NCBI RefSeq assembly: GCF_000238295.3
Contig: NZ_AHCD03000044.1
Location: forward strand, 558,001-622,000
DNA: 64,000 bases
Direction of reading: 5' to 3'
DNA from: Pseudoalteromonas rubra
Lineage (GTDB): Bacteria > Pseudomonadota > Gammaproteobacteria > Enterobacterales > Alteromonadaceae
Made by a program: the position numbers and the translations under genes. Below the pieces are notes generated by a model that saw only the letters and a program-made list of their open reading frames with translations, was not told where the DNA came from and did no database searches. Below, one piece after another: positions 25,362 to 37,200 of the stretch. Positions within the stretch are counted from its first letter, which is position 1. Every line of letters begins with the position of its first letter.

Positions 25362-26471
25362 TTACTTTCGGGTAGGAATAAAATGGCCTGAATAGGCTTC
25401 AGCCCGATCAATGAGATATCTGAACAGCCATTCCATCGGTCCCTGAGTGAATTTTCGACTCCATAGGGTAGCGAAACAACATGCTGACAGACAAAAAGTC
25501 AGGCTACTAAGCAGTGCCAGCTCAATAGACTGGTTACCTAGCATATTGAGCGATTCTAAGATGCCCATGCCAATAATGACATGGGTTATATAAAAAGTAA
25601 GTGATAACTTTCCTGTTTTCTCCAGGGTTTTAAGTATGGTTGTATGCGCAAAGCGCTGGGCCAGTTTGATGCAGCTTATTAAGATAAGCACAGCAGTTGC
25701 GGTGGCACACACCAGGTACTGCGGCAGAGGTGGGATAGGTCCGGTGCTCAGTAAGAATCTGATATCTTGATCTTGCATTCCGGACTCGACAGCATGTGAG
25801 CGCAACAAGTAAAACGTGCTCTCAACCGCGATTAATGTAACAAGCGCGCTAACAAACAGTTTTTTTTGCGTGGCGATATTGTGCAAAGGTTGGCGGCCCA
25901 GCCACATACCAAATAGCAGAAATGCAAACCAGGGAAAAACGGGGTGAAAACCGTTGTAAAAGATGCGCCTAACCAGGCCATCGAGCGTCCATAAATCCAG
26001 GTAGGTGAGTGTTTCCCAATGCCAGCCTTTGGAATAATCAATGATCAGTAACAGCGCAGGAAAAGTGGATACAACCACCGCGCAGAGTGTGAGGAGCGTA
26101 CGGTGAGAGGCAAATAATAGCCAGGAGGCCAGAATAAAGTAACAGCCGTAAAAGTGCAGAATATCTGCCGGCCAGACAGGTAAATAAATTAACCCCAGGC
26201 AAAGTAGCAGGATGCCACGCATAACCACTTTATTTTGCATTTGTTTTCGATGCAGCAGGTCATGATTTTGCATCTTGCGAGCGGTTAACGTCAACCCGGC
26301 GCCCGCCAGGACAACAAACAGCGCAGCAGCTCGCCCTTCCAATAACCCACTCAATGACAACAGCAGCGGGCTGCCGGTTGTCGCACCCATAACGAGTTTA
26401 AAGTTAACGATCACCATACCAAAAATTGCCAATGCTCTGGCAAGGTCAATACCATGGATCCGCGCGCTCAT
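25362..26471 (-). CDS. DUF418/HGSNAT-like multi-span membrane protein
   Basis: A 369-residue membrane protein with about ten hydrophobic segments. It begins RIHGIDLARALAIFGMVIVNFK, the typical start of the DUF418/DUF1624 acyltransferase-like superfamily, and has GRAAALFVVLAGAGLTLTARK near residue 45 and a C-terminal GKLSLTFYITHVIIG that matches the YxxH-type end of DUF418 proteins. It may move an acyl group across the membrane; the substrate is unknown. It is preceded on the minus strand by the XRE regulator gene (161-base gap). Confidence 0.75.
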   Translation of the reverse strand: MSARIHGIDLARALAIFGMVIVNFKLVMGATTGSPLLLSLSGLLEGRAAALFVVLAGAGLTLTARKMQNHDLLHRKQMQNKVVMRGILLLCLGLIYLPVWPADILHFYGCYFILASWLLFASHRTLLTLCAVVVSTFPALLLIIDYSKGWHWETLTYLDLWTLDGLVRRIFYNGFHPVFPWFAFLLFGMWLGRQPLHNIATQKKLFVSALVTLIAVESTFYLLRSHAVESGMQDQDIRFLLSTGPIPPLPQYLVCATATAVLILISCIKLAQRFAHTTILKTLEKTGKLSLTFYITHVIIGMGILESLNMLGNQSIELALLSSLTFCLSACCFATLWSRKFTQGPMEWLFRYLIDRAEAYSGHFIPTRK

Positions 26472-26632
26472 CGTTGTTCCTTTGAGGATATCTAGTGTGT
26501 TTAAGTTAAGTTGAGCGGGCGGAATATTCCGTAAATAAATGTATAAAGTTGTAACAGAGACAGGTACAGCCTATTTGCACCTGCCTTAAATAAGAATGCA
26601 ACCTGTTAGCTGATGGTTCGGATCTCTTGTCA

Positions 26633-27064
26633 TCACCAGATAGCAAACTTGTCCCCCATATATTTGCAATAGCTGATGAAATATCCATTGATGAGCAAAA
26701 GCAAACCACCAACAAGGGCCGCCTCGCTTATGAGTCCCAGCAAGCAAAAAAGTAAGCCAACACCGTGCAGGATACGCTCAAGCCTGATGAGCAATGGCCT
26801 GTCAGGCTGACTTTGAAATGTTCCGAGAAAAAACCAAACCCGCAGCCACAGCGGTCCTGGAGACGCATGTTTATTGGTCATAAATGACTCCTGTTGTAAC
26901 GTGTTGATGTCAGTGTCCAGTGCAGCAGCAAGGCATTTTAGAGATTCCAGGCTTGGAGTGTGCCCCTGCTCTATCCGTTGAATTGTGCGGATATTTAACC
27001 CGGACATCGTAGCCAGTTGGGCCTGAGTCAGGTGCTTGCTTAATCTGAGTTGTTTTAGGATCAT
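26633..27064 (-). CDS. XRE-type regulator with C-terminal membrane segments
   Basis: About 143 residues. Seen: a Cro/CI-type helix-turn-helix (ILKQLRLSKHLTQAQLATM, then GLNIRTIQRIEQG and SLESLKCLAAALDTDINTL) at residues 2-60, a linker, and two hydrophobic segments near the C-terminus (LHGVGLLFCLLGLISEAALV and GGLLLLINGYFIS). This joins a DNA-binding domain to a two-span membrane module, as in some membrane-tethered XRE regulators. The frame is open further upstream to 27310, but the extra residues are basic and low in family likeness, so I take the ATG at 27064; the choice is uncertain. It may control the DUF418 gene downstream. Confidence 0.65.
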   Translation of the reverse strand: MILKQLRLSKHLTQAQLATMSGLNIRTIQRIEQGHTPSLESLKCLAAALDTDINTLQQESFMTNKHASPGPLWLRVWFFLGTFQSQPDRPLLIRLERILHGVGLLFCLLGLISEAALVGGLLLLINGYFISYCKYMGDKFAIW

Positions 27065-27376
27065 AGCGTTACTCGCTGCAAAGTGATGTCGAAAAGTGTT
27101 ATCCAGAAGCTTCAGTACAAGCAAGCGATTTGCACCGACTTTTTTGTGACAAAGTATAATTTTCAACTGGTTAAGTGACATCTTATATTTCTGCAAGGTA
27201 TAAAATGGCGTCTTTTCAAGTGTGTTGAAGGCCGGATTTACAGTACGTTTCTTGGACTGAAATGATGAGTCAACAGGATTGTCAGAGCGCTTTTTGATCC
27301 GTTTTTGCACGGCAAGTGCAGGCGCGTTTTATTGCATACGTATTCAATAGACGTTTAATCGGATCTCTCTATATTG

Positions 27377-27404
27377 TTACCGTGATGTAAACATTACCGT
27401 TATG
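27377..27404 (+). promoter_or_regulatory. Direct repeats upstream of the amylase gene
   Basis: TTACCGTGATG at 27377-27387 and TTACCGTTATG at 27394-27404, 17 bases apart, just before the amylase start at 27425. Their spacing and position suggest an operator or activator site. No known maltose-regulator consensus was recognised. Confidence 0.35.
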
Positions 27405-27424
27405 ACAACAACAGAGAACATACA

Positions 27425-29434
27425 ATGATTAAACAGTCACTCAAAGTGCTGAACACAGCACTCATCGCCGCGGGGTTGGGCATGTCTGCTCAGGCACTGG
27501 CCACCCCCACAACCTTTGTTCATTTATTCGAATGGTCCTGGCAGGACATTGCGACCGAATGTGAAACCTTTCTGGGCCCAAAAGGTTATGCCGCCGTACA
27601 GGTTTCGCCACCCAGTGAACATATCACCGGCGCGCCCTGGTGGACACGCTATCAACCCGTTAGTTACCAGCTAGAAAGTCGCAGCGGTAACCGAGCCCAG
27701 TTTATTGATATGGTGACACGATGTAAGGCCGCAGGCGTTGATATTTATGTAGACGCTGTAATTAACCATATGGCGCACGGCAGTGGCACGGGCGTAGCTG
27801 GCAGTACATTCGGCGACAAGCACTATCCAATATACAGCCCACAGGATTTTCATGAAACATGTGCAATAAACGACGCCGATTATGGCAATAACGCCTGGCG
27901 GGTACAAAACTGTGAATTGGTTGGCCTTGCTGATCTCAACACGTCAGCTTCATATGTCCAGAATACACTGGCTGGCTATTTGAATGACCTAGTTGGCATT
28001 GGGGTGGCTGGATTCAGACTGGATGCCAGTAAACACATGGCGTCGTCCGATATTGCCGCCATCATGGGCAAGGTGAATGGCGACCCTTTGGTATTTCAGG
28101 AGGTGATTGATCAGGGCGGGCAGGCAGTACGCGCAGATGAGTATTTTGCAAATGGGCTAGTCACTGAATTTAAGTACAGCACCAAGCTGGGTGATACCTT
28201 TAAGTCCGGCAAACTGGCCTGGCTGAGCAGTTTTGGTGAAGCCTGGGACATGATGCCCAGCTATCTCGCTGTGGTGTTTGTTGATAATCACGATAACCAG
28301 CGAGGTCATGGTGGAGCAGGCAATGTGGTGACCTATGAAGACGGTGCGCTGTATGACCTGGCCAATGTCTTTATGCTGGCCTATCCATATGGCTATCCTA
28401 AAGTGATGTCGAGTTATGACTTTAACCATGATGGAGATGCCGGACCGCCGGGCAGTGTGGTGCACCAGGGCAACACATTAAACTGCTTTGCCAATGAGTG
28501 GCAGTGTGAGCATCGCCGCAGCATGATTGCAGGTGCTATGGAGTTTAGAAACAACACTACAGGCCACTGGACGGTAAATAACTGGTGGGATAACGGCAAT
28601 AATCAGATTGCGTTCTCACGCGGCGATGAAGGCTTTGTCGCGATTAACCGTGAAGGAGGGTCGCTCAATCAAACACTACAAACCGGTCTTACTGAAGGCG
28701 TGTACTGTGATGTACTCAGTGGCGGAAAAAATGCCTCAGGTAATGGGTGTCTGGGTAATCAAATTACGGTATCGCAAAATGGTTTGGCGAATATCAGTGT
28801 TAACGCCATGAGTGCAGTGGCGATCCATCATAATAGCAAAGTGGGTAACGCACCGGACGAGCCGGTAGGGGACTGGCAAAGAACAGTCGTGTTTATCAAA
28901 GCCGAAACGGCCGCTGGTCAGGATCTGTTTGTTCGTGGCGGGTTGGATCATACCTTCGCAGCCTCCCTGGGCCGCAACTGTGACCAGGATCCAATGCAAT
29001 GTGCGATGCCCGTTCGTCACAACAACCTGAAAAACCCAACCACACAAGGCTGGAAACAGGGTGACAACTATCTGGACTGGCATGGTGCAGAATCAGGCCA
29101 AAGTGCAGGTGCTCAAGGGAGCGCACTGGACTGGACAACTAACTTGTGGCCTGCCGAATGGGGAGCCAAAGCAACGGTCGAAAGCCATGGTTATGGTGAA
29201 ACACCGCTGAATCAGTGGGGCGCGCACTACTGGATGCTGGATGTTGATATGGATTGCGGCCAGACCCACAATGGCTGGTTTGAAATTAAAGCCTTTGTTA
29301 AAAACGGCCAGGGCTGGGAAGGTGATATTAGTCAGGCTAACACGCCCTACAGCAGCAATAACCATTTTGCGCGCTGTGGCCAGATCTCGGTGTTTGAATT
29401 CAACCAATCAACAGCGAGTTACAGCGCGTTCTAA
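27425..29434 (+). CDS. Secreted chloride-dependent GH13 alpha-amylase (AHA-type)
   Basis: Hydrolyses internal alpha-1,4 bonds in starch outside the cell. The length of 669 residues equals, as I recall it, the P. haloplanktis AHA precursor. Signal peptide 1-26 (cleavage ALA|TPTTF), catalytic part to about 480, then a C-terminal region of about 190 residues like the AHA secretion helper/propeptide. Catalytic residues: Asp200 (GFRLDASKH), Glu226 (VFQEVIDQG), Asp290 (FVDNHDNQ), which after removing 26 residues fall at 174, 200 and 264 as in AHA. Chloride ligands Arg198, Asn288 and Lys326 (PKVMSS) are also kept. So this is an animal-type chloride-activated enzyme. It appears monocistronic. Confidence 0.96.
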   Translation: MIKQSLKVLNTALIAAGLGMSAQALATPTTFVHLFEWSWQDIATECETFLGPKGYAAVQVSPPSEHITGAPWWTRYQPVSYQLESRSGNRAQFIDMVTRCKAAGVDIYVDAVINHMAHGSGTGVAGSTFGDKHYPIYSPQDFHETCAINDADYGNNAWRVQNCELVGLADLNTSASYVQNTLAGYLNDLVGIGVAGFRLDASKHMASSDIAAIMGKVNGDPLVFQEVIDQGGQAVRADEYFANGLVTEFKYSTKLGDTFKSGKLAWLSSFGEAWDMMPSYLAVVFVDNHDNQRGHGGAGNVVTYEDGALYDLANVFMLAYPYGYPKVMSSYDFNHDGDAGPPGSVVHQGNTLNCFANEWQCEHRRSMIAGAMEFRNNTTGHWTVNNWWDNGNNQIAFSRGDEGFVAINREGGSLNQTLQTGLTEGVYCDVLSGGKNASGNGCLGNQITVSQNGLANISVNAMSAVAIHHNSKVGNAPDEPVGDWQRTVVFIKAETAAGQDLFVRGGLDHTFAASLGRNCDQDPMQCAMPVRHNNLKNPTTQGWKQGDNYLDWHGAESGQSAGAQGSALDWTTNLWPAEWGAKATVESHGYGETPLNQWGAHYWMLDVDMDCGQTHNGWFEIKAFVKNGQGWEGDISQANTPYSSNNHFARCGQISVFEFNQSTASYSAF

Positions 29435-29865
29435 CCTTTAAACCGACAAACCGGTAAGCACACCTGGCGGTGGCCATACTCCCTGATGAACGCCGCCATT
29501 TACTCGTTCTGGTTTTTAAATTACGAGCTGATAGGGCACAGTGTTGAGAGTTATCGGCAGATAGAGCCAGACTCATGCAGCTATCAGGCTTGTCGCCCTC
29601 TTAGATTTCATTTTTTACATAACTTTGACTATGGATAGGCTACATCAGCTGAGCTGAATGGGATGTCAATCGACAGTTGTCTCTACTGTGGTTCCACCAT
29701 CAAGTTGGATGAGGCTTAAATAAACTCCTTTAGTAGTAGATAGATAACGATTTCATAGTGAATTTGTTTACGAACATTTACTGTTTATAGTTGTGTATTT
29801 TGCAACCATAAAATAAAATCTGCGGCCATTTTGAACATATTGACTAAATTTAGGCCACCTTCTGC
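29435..29865. other. Gap between amylase and cassette 1
   Basis: 431 bases without a convincing gene. It is AT-rich in its second half and should hold the cassette-1 promoter. Just before the start at 29866 is TTTAGGCC, also found before the start of cassette 2 (46550). Confidence 0.6.
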
Positions 29866-31296
29866 ATGAGTTATAGACTAATTGTTTTGCTTTTTGCATT
29901 AAATTTTATTGCGGTAAACAATGTATCCGCTATGGAGTTTAAGCAAGCGTACGCCCCAATCAAAGTTGGGAAGATCATCACTTTCATCCCAATTGAACGC
30001 GCACCTGATGCACCGGTTTATGTTTCAGTCCAGCCTAATGATGCCGGTGACAGACTGGTGTGGACCGCAGTGGGTGATGCCGATTATTACCGTATTGAAC
30101 AGTATATTAATGGAAAGTGGGTGCTCGTAAATGCCAATTATCGGGGGACCCACTATACCATGCCCAGCACCGCATCAGGTGTTTATCGTGTGACTGCCTG
30201 TGATGAATACGGATGTGCTGAAGCTAAACAACAAAACCGAGTGACGTCAGAGCTATTTTCAGTCAATGCATTTTATAGTGACCGCAGTCAGGTGGATGAA
30301 TTCGGGCAGCTTAAACTTGGCTGGCAAATTACGGGGGCAGCCAGGGTATCATTAACACGTTACGAAAATGGAGCAGCGGTAGATAGCTGGCCAGTTCTTA
30401 ACCCTCAGCAAGGCACACTGACCACTAAGGTAAATCAGAGGTCGCACTTTAAGCTGACCGCTTATGACTTTAATGGTCAGGCAACTACCCGCGCACTTTC
30501 AATTACAACCATGCCAGAGAATCCCATACAATTGGACGGGGTTAAGGGCCAGTACCATCAGCCTCACTTTTTATCGGGCCTGGACGTGGTGGAGCACTCT
30601 GTACTCGAAAATGAAGATAATCTCTTCTTTGCCACCCACGACCAATCACTGTACCGCTATTCAGTGAACAAGCAGGCAGGCAAAATTGTCGACTGGAAAC
30701 CTGAATGGAAATTATCTCTACCTGGGGTGGTTAATGATACTCCTACGATCTTTGGCAGTGAGCTTCTCTTCTCCGTCAGCATGCTAGATGGCACCGGGCA
30801 AGTGTATCGAGCGCGATTATCCGATGGCAAAATAACGCAACGCAGCAAAGCCACAAACAGTAACCTGCTTGCCAGCCCGCTGCTCGTGCAATCGAAACTA
30901 TCAACCAGTGATCGCGCTTTGCGTACCGTCTCTGGGATATTCACCCCCACCACAGAGGTTCAGGGTGGCATTTACGTTTTTCATCAAAATGGTCTAATAC
31001 AGGTCTTAGACCCGAATAACCTCGAGGTCGTGCTAAGTGAATATAGCGTGGGCGATGCGCAAGTGCGGTTTATCACTACACCTGCACTGATCACTGAGTC
31101 TTCAGGTGAAACGCAGCAGCTTATTATGCAAAACGAAGATGAACTGTTTGGTGTCAATGTACCTACGCTGACATCACCCTCCATCATTAACAACACCATG
31201 GAGCAGCTTTTTGGCTCAGAGCAAACTGAGTCTCAGGCAGGTAACACAAATAAACAACCCCAAACGTTGCCAGTTGTCTGGAGGAAAAAGCTATGA
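29866..31296 (+). CDS. Cassette 1 partner: secreted fibronectin-like and half-propeller protein
   Basis: A 476-residue secreted protein. Signal peptide ends near residue 22 (NNVSA|MEF). The conserved FKQAYAPIKVGKIITFIPIE follows, then two fibronectin/Ig-like domains (about 45-210), then about four PQQ-like blades (about 240-440), for example LFFATHDQSLYRYSV and GIYVFHQNGLIQVLDP, and a tail ending PVVWRKKL. It overlaps the giant gene by four bases (ATGA) and is paralogous to 46550-48028. Only about four blades are present, and the giant partner also has about four, so the two may build one propeller together (inference). No enzyme motif. Confidence 0.75.
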   Translation: MSYRLIVLLFALNFIAVNNVSAMEFKQAYAPIKVGKIITFIPIERAPDAPVYVSVQPNDAGDRLVWTAVGDADYYRIEQYINGKWVLVNANYRGTHYTMPSTASGVYRVTACDEYGCAEAKQQNRVTSELFSVNAFYSDRSQVDEFGQLKLGWQITGAARVSLTRYENGAAVDSWPVLNPQQGTLTTKVNQRSHFKLTAYDFNGQATTRALSITTMPENPIQLDGVKGQYHQPHFLSGLDVVEHSVLENEDNLFFATHDQSLYRYSVNKQAGKIVDWKPEWKLSLPGVVNDTPTIFGSELLFSVSMLDGTGQVYRARLSDGKITQRSKATNSNLLASPLLVQSKLSTSDRALRTVSGIFTPTTEVQGGIYVFHQNGLIQVLDPNNLEVVLSEYSVGDAQVRFITTPALITESSGETQQLIMQNEDELFGVNVPTLTSPSIINNTMEQLFGSEQTESQAGNTNKQPQTLPVVWRKKL

Positions 31297-34200
31297 ATCT
31301 ATCTAAGTTATTCACCATTAGTTTTCTGACTTTCCTGAGTGGTTCAGTTCAGGCATATAATGCGCGTGTACCTGTGTGTAATTCATCTGAGCTCCTTGCC
31401 ATAGCTGGCGACGAAACTCATGTAACACTCGGTAGCAAAACCACAACGCTATCGTTTAGTCATACGCCTTATAGACAATTAACGTTAAAGCGCGGAACCA
31501 CGGTATTAGAGCAGAGTAAAACAGCTACTTCATTGCGCTACAAATTCCCAAGTGCAGGAAAGTATCAGTTATCACTTGTGGTCAGAAATCCCAAAAGCGA
31601 ACAGGATCCTGATTACTCGTGTTACAGAACAATTGTTGTGACGAAAAACACCAAGCCTGAGCTAGTGGACTCGAATTATCGCGGAACCAATAACATAGCG
31701 GACTATGACAATTGGAGGCTGTTTGGTTCTGCCTCTTTCAAGGATGTAAACCGTGATATCACGGCGCTTAAGCTGTCGTATGATGTCTTTGTTGATGGCG
31801 TCAAGCAGCCCTACAAGAGCTATGCAAAAACCTGCAGTGTTAAGAGCAATCAACAGGGCATTTATCAATGTAGTCGATCTATCTATAAAAGTAGTCTGGT
31901 AGCCAATGGCACCTATAAGTTTAAAATTGCGGCAACGGATAGTAAAAAAAATACAACCACACATACTTTTTCTGTTTTGGTCAAAGAGCAAAATACGCCT
32001 CCCAGTCTTTCGGTGAAGCGTGGTGGTGAAGAAGTCGCTGAAGGCAGCGAGATTGAAATTGCGCCGGATCAAAATCTGACCCTGGATGTAAACGCACATG
32101 ATGGAGATGACGCGTCTTCGAACCGAATAGACAGGGTAGAGTTGAACACAGGTAACGGCTTTACCAATATTTCGGCCTACAGTGGCGGCTCATGTGATAC
32201 GTCGGGGAGAAATACAAGATGTACCAATGTAGTGATCCCGGTCACTGCAGATATTTCGCCATTACGTGTCAGAGTGCTCGACCGGGCGGGAGCCAGTAAG
32301 ACGCTGTCATTTAAAGTAAAGCTTGCGCCTCCACCCGCTGTCACTTTGACGGCTAGTACAGTGAGCCCGTTTATTGATGAACCCGTGACATTAACGGCGA
32401 CTGCAAGCCATGCGTCTGGCTTAAAAGAGTACAAAATATGTAAAGCACCAGGTAATTATCAAAATACCAATAAAGGCTGCGCCACATCAGTGAAAAGCTG
32501 TAGTACCGGTGATTCAAATTGCTCCGTCACAATTAACGGATCCGGTACACCCGGTGAGGTAACTTACTACGCCTATGCCGTGCCTGAAATTGGCAAGCCA
32601 AATGCGGCTAGTCAGGTTGTGAACTATGTCAGCCATTTTGGCATCAGTGTTTCCAGCCCCACAAAATCATTGTTTGTTATTGGTCGGGACAAAGTGAACT
32701 TTACTGTGCACGCATCGGCATTTTCGCGCCGTACCAACAGTGGTGGGCTACCTAAACTGTCCTCTTTAACGCTCAAACGCAACGGGTCTCCTGTCTCTGG
32801 CGGAGTGACTATCTCACCGTCGTTAAACAGCTTTGTACTGCCGATGGCGAGTGACGAGGCGGGTGCAAAGATCGTGAACTTTAGCTGGAGTCCATCGCGG
32901 GCTGATGCCGGAGATAACATTGAGCTAACTCTGAGTGCACGAGACAATGACGGTCACGAAGTAACAGCCAGGTTACCGGATATCAGGCTATTTGACCCAA
33001 TTCCGGCGGAGCCCAGTGTGCCAAATATCGCTTTGAAGGATTTAGGTGCAGGGTTAGTTGAAGTTAAATTTACTCAGTTAAATAACACCAATGACTTGGT
33101 TATGCGAGCTACTATGAGCGGCGCGCCGTATCCAATGAAAGACGGCCGGGTAAGTATTAATGGTACCGCTTACACAACCACAATACAGACTAAAGTGTCA
33201 GATCATGGCAAGTCATTGCGGGTATTCGCCCATGGCGTTGCCGAAAACTCACACCAAAGTGTATCGGGTGAGGAAGGCAGTGCAGCAATAACTGTAGTTA
33301 ATCACGAAGCTAAACCTCACGGGCCTGTTTTTACAAGTTTAAATAAATCACAGGCGAGCGGTCCTTATTTGCTAACCTGGAAGCAGAACCGGGATGATGT
33401 AACAACAAGCTACAGACTGGTTTCCTGGAGAGGTCTCCCCAGCGACAAACATTCTTCTCCTCACACTTTGTTAATTGATAAGGCTGGTACCGGAAGTAGT
33501 CAAAGCTTTATGACTGCTTACTATTCTCATGGCGTAAATAACCTTGTTCAGGGGATGTATACATATGAGTTGCGCGCTTGTAATAGTCAGGGGGTATGTA
33601 CTGCTGGTCAGCAACATTCCGTCGAACATATATCGCCCTATATAGACTCGGCCAAAATTGAGTCTTGTAACGGTAACTACAATGATTGTCCTGTTGGATG
33701 GGCGAAAGTCAGTGTTGCGGGGATTGGCATAAGTGGCAGTTTCCATGCACGTCTACGCAGAACAGGTGAGACTTATGCAATCAATAGGATAAGAACAGGT
33801 GAAGAAGAATTCCAGGGTCTAGTGTCTGAGCGTATTCTACTCGGATTATTGAATGCTGGCGTGGAGTTAATTGCACAAAACGAGGTGCGTGCAGATGACA
33901 CTCCTGAGAGCCCTTACCTGCAAAACAAAATCATCCTTGACGAAACTGGTTCTGCGCAACGTCCTCGGTTGAGAGACCGCGAATTTACGATCAGTGATAA
34001 TAACGTACTCTATATGGGCCAAGGGCCTAAATCTAGTGGGCTTTGGGCGTACAAGGTTCGCACTGATCAGGGCTTGGAGTATTTACGCAGATACAATGAG
34101 CCAGACGGTGACCTTTATGTGACCGCCAAGCCGCTGGTAAGGCAGGAGCCTGTGTCTGATGCACTCAATGCCAGAAAAGTCGATAATATCTACTTTGGCT

Positions 34201-37200
34201 CATTGAACCACCATTTTTATCGGGTGGAACATGATCCGCTTGCTAGTGTAAAAATGACTAAAAAGTGGCAGTTTAAAACACAGGGCGAGATCAAGGCCGG
34301 TGCGCAATTTGACCAAAACGGTGTCCTTTTGGTTGGTTCTATGGATGAGGCACTGTATTCGCTTAATCCAAAAAACGGCCTGGTGAACTGGCATTATACT
34401 TTCCCGCGTAGTGGGGGGGTTGTGATGCAACCTCAGGTGTCTGCGTCTGGCCATATTTATGTGACGACGCACGACGGTGAGCTCCATGTCATCGATGATC
34501 GTATGATCCATGCCAATGCGCTAACCTGGCAAAACATTAACGGCCTGGCCGATCAGTTTTCGGATGAACTCAAGCAATGGGAAACTCAGCAGTGGGCGCC
34601 TAATCAGAACACCGACAATGTTGTATTGCTTACAAAGGCAATGCTGATCCTGTTGCAAAGGACTCCCAGCAAAGCTGAAGTGAGCTTTATGGCATACCTG
34701 ATGGCTAATGGTCATCCGTTCAATGAAGTGATCAATGTCCTGATCAAGGCAAACCCGGAATTGTCGGATTCTTCGAACGCGCAATTCATTAGTACCTTAT
34801 TTGACTATCTGTTGGTTGATCCTGATACAGACCAGATACTGTATGGAACAACCTATGGTGCGGGTAACCAGGCCTACTGGGTTGGTATTCTTGAACAGGG
34901 AGTGACCCGGGCGAATGTGATCATCGATCTACTAGGTGCGGGCGCGTCTGCCTATGAAAAGGCAACCTTTAATTTACTCAAATATTTCTATGGCCGCTGC
35001 CTGATTAGTGATGGCTGCCACTTTGATTACGATTCGGACGGTGACGGTCTGAGTGATGAGGTAGAAAATGCTATAGGCTCCAACCCTGCTGATGGCCGAG
35101 ATGGTCTGCCGAGCCCGACCCTGAATGCGACAGAGAACAGTGGCATTATTGATTTCACCATGACGGCAACAGGGCTGGTTGAGGAGTATGAATTATACGG
35201 ATTAAAGCCTGGCAGCAACCAGTTTGTAAAGATTGGAACAGCTGATGCTGACAGAACGGCCGAAGGGAACCTGGGGACCTTTAATGAAGCATTTATTCAT
35301 AACGGTAATTATCAGTTTAAGGCAAAAGCCTGTGTTAAATCTATTGCGACGCTGAAGCACAAGCAAACGTCCAGGTGTAGCAATAACTTCTCCGACGAAG
35401 TCATCATCACGATCACAGGCTCGGCAGTCGAGGGTGAGCCAAGTTTCTCAATGCCAAAGGTTGAGATTGAAAATCATTTACCTGGTGAGAATGTGTTATT
35501 GGCCCATGCCACATTACAGCCAACGACAGGCAGCTTCAGAGTGACAGAAAGTGGTGCTGCTTCTTATTCTGTACCAATCGCTATACCTGCTGGTATTACC
35601 GGTGTTCAGCCTGAGGTTAGTCTGAACTACAACTCACAAGGTGGCGATGGCTTAGTGGCACTGGGCTGGAGCTTGAGTGCAGCATCTGGTGTGACGCGAT
35701 GCCGACAAACCAAAGCACAGGATGGCCAGTTTAGAGGACTCACGCTAAGTGATGAGGATCGCTACTGTCTGGATGGTCAGCGTCTGATCAGCAAAGCCGT
35801 TCATACGCACAATGGCAGCTTTGATGGTGAACAAATCGTTGACGAGTTTATGACTGAAATTGACTCATCAACAACCGTTTACAAGCTAGGTTACGGCAGT
35901 CAGACACAGTTTGTTGTACTTGCGAAGGATGGTTCTGTTAAACGCTATGGTGCCTCAGACAAGAGCCGACAAAACCTTACGGATGCAGATGGTGTTAAAC
36001 ACACAATGAGCTGGATGCTGTCAGAAGTAAATGACAATCTGGGTCAGGCAAGTACCACTATCAGCTATGTGTACAAAGAGCTGGTGGACACAAATAACGC
36101 TGCAAACACAGAAAAAGTACTGACAGAAATTAATTACAGCGGCAACCGTGTCGTGTTCAACCACGCACTGGGTGAGCTTCGCCATGTTGGTTATATCGAC
36201 GAGGCGAGAACCACGCAATTTGCACGCCTGAGCACTATCCAGGTATTCAATCATCTGGGTAATGAACTGGCTAACTATCAGCTTGGCTTTGCTAACGCGA
36301 CCAATGGTGTACGACTCCTTGAAAGTATTGCACATTGTCGAGGCACCGTTTGTCGTGCACCAGTGACCTTTAAATACGATAAATTTGCAACCAGCCTAAG
36401 TTTTGAATCGTTCAGCAAGGTGTATTCCAAAGAGCGAATGGATAATGCTCTGGCGTCTGTCACCTTAGCCGATCTTAAAGGCACCGGACGAACGCAGTTG
36501 GTCACATTAGAGCAGACCGACAAAGGCCAAAAACGATATAAACTCTGTGTTTATCAGGGGCATACATATAACGGTTCTGAAGAGCTGGCTTGTCAGAACA
36601 TCTACCGTAAAGATGATCATGAAAGTGTAAGCCTGTTTGCTATTGATCATGATCTGGATGGCAAACAGACGCTGATGGTCAATATGCGCTCTGAGCATAC
36701 TTCGGATGCAAATCCTGGCTACTGGGCCCATTATGCACTGAGTGACAACAATGTTCTGCAGTACCAGGCTCTGCCTGGTGGATGGCCGAACATTCAATAT
36801 ATGCGAGAGATCAAGCCCGCCGATATGAACGGTGATGGTTATGCTGATCTGGTATACAAGCAGAAAAAGGACGACCCTAATCTCTATGTCAGACTGACAA
36901 ACCCACAAACCAAAGCGTTTGGTTCGCAGTTTACGCTGCACACGAAAGAGAATGGTATTGGTTTTGGTGCATATGGAGACTTTACCAGTAAAGGCAGCGA
37001 CTGGCATGTAATTGACATGAACTTCGACGGTCTGGCTGATATTGTGTCGCTAAAATGTGAGTCGAGTCATTGTAATAATGACGATGCTAAACGCATTTCT
37101 GTGCACTATAACCAGGGACAAACTGTGTTTGGTGGGTTTGAGCGCTTCCTCGCACAGGACGTTGCATCAGAGGAGAAAATAGAACTGTTAACGCCAAGCG

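Noticed and set aside
27065..27310. Upstream extension of the XRE regulator by 82 codons
   Set aside because: The extension is basic, has no domain and no clear ribosome-binding site. The helix-turn-helix begins right after the ATG at 27064. Some doubt remains.
28400..28530. Idea that the amylase has lost its third chloride ligand (Gln in WQCEHR)
   Set aside because: Counting residues shows the ligand is the Lys in PKVMSS, which is present. The Gln is at an unrelated position.
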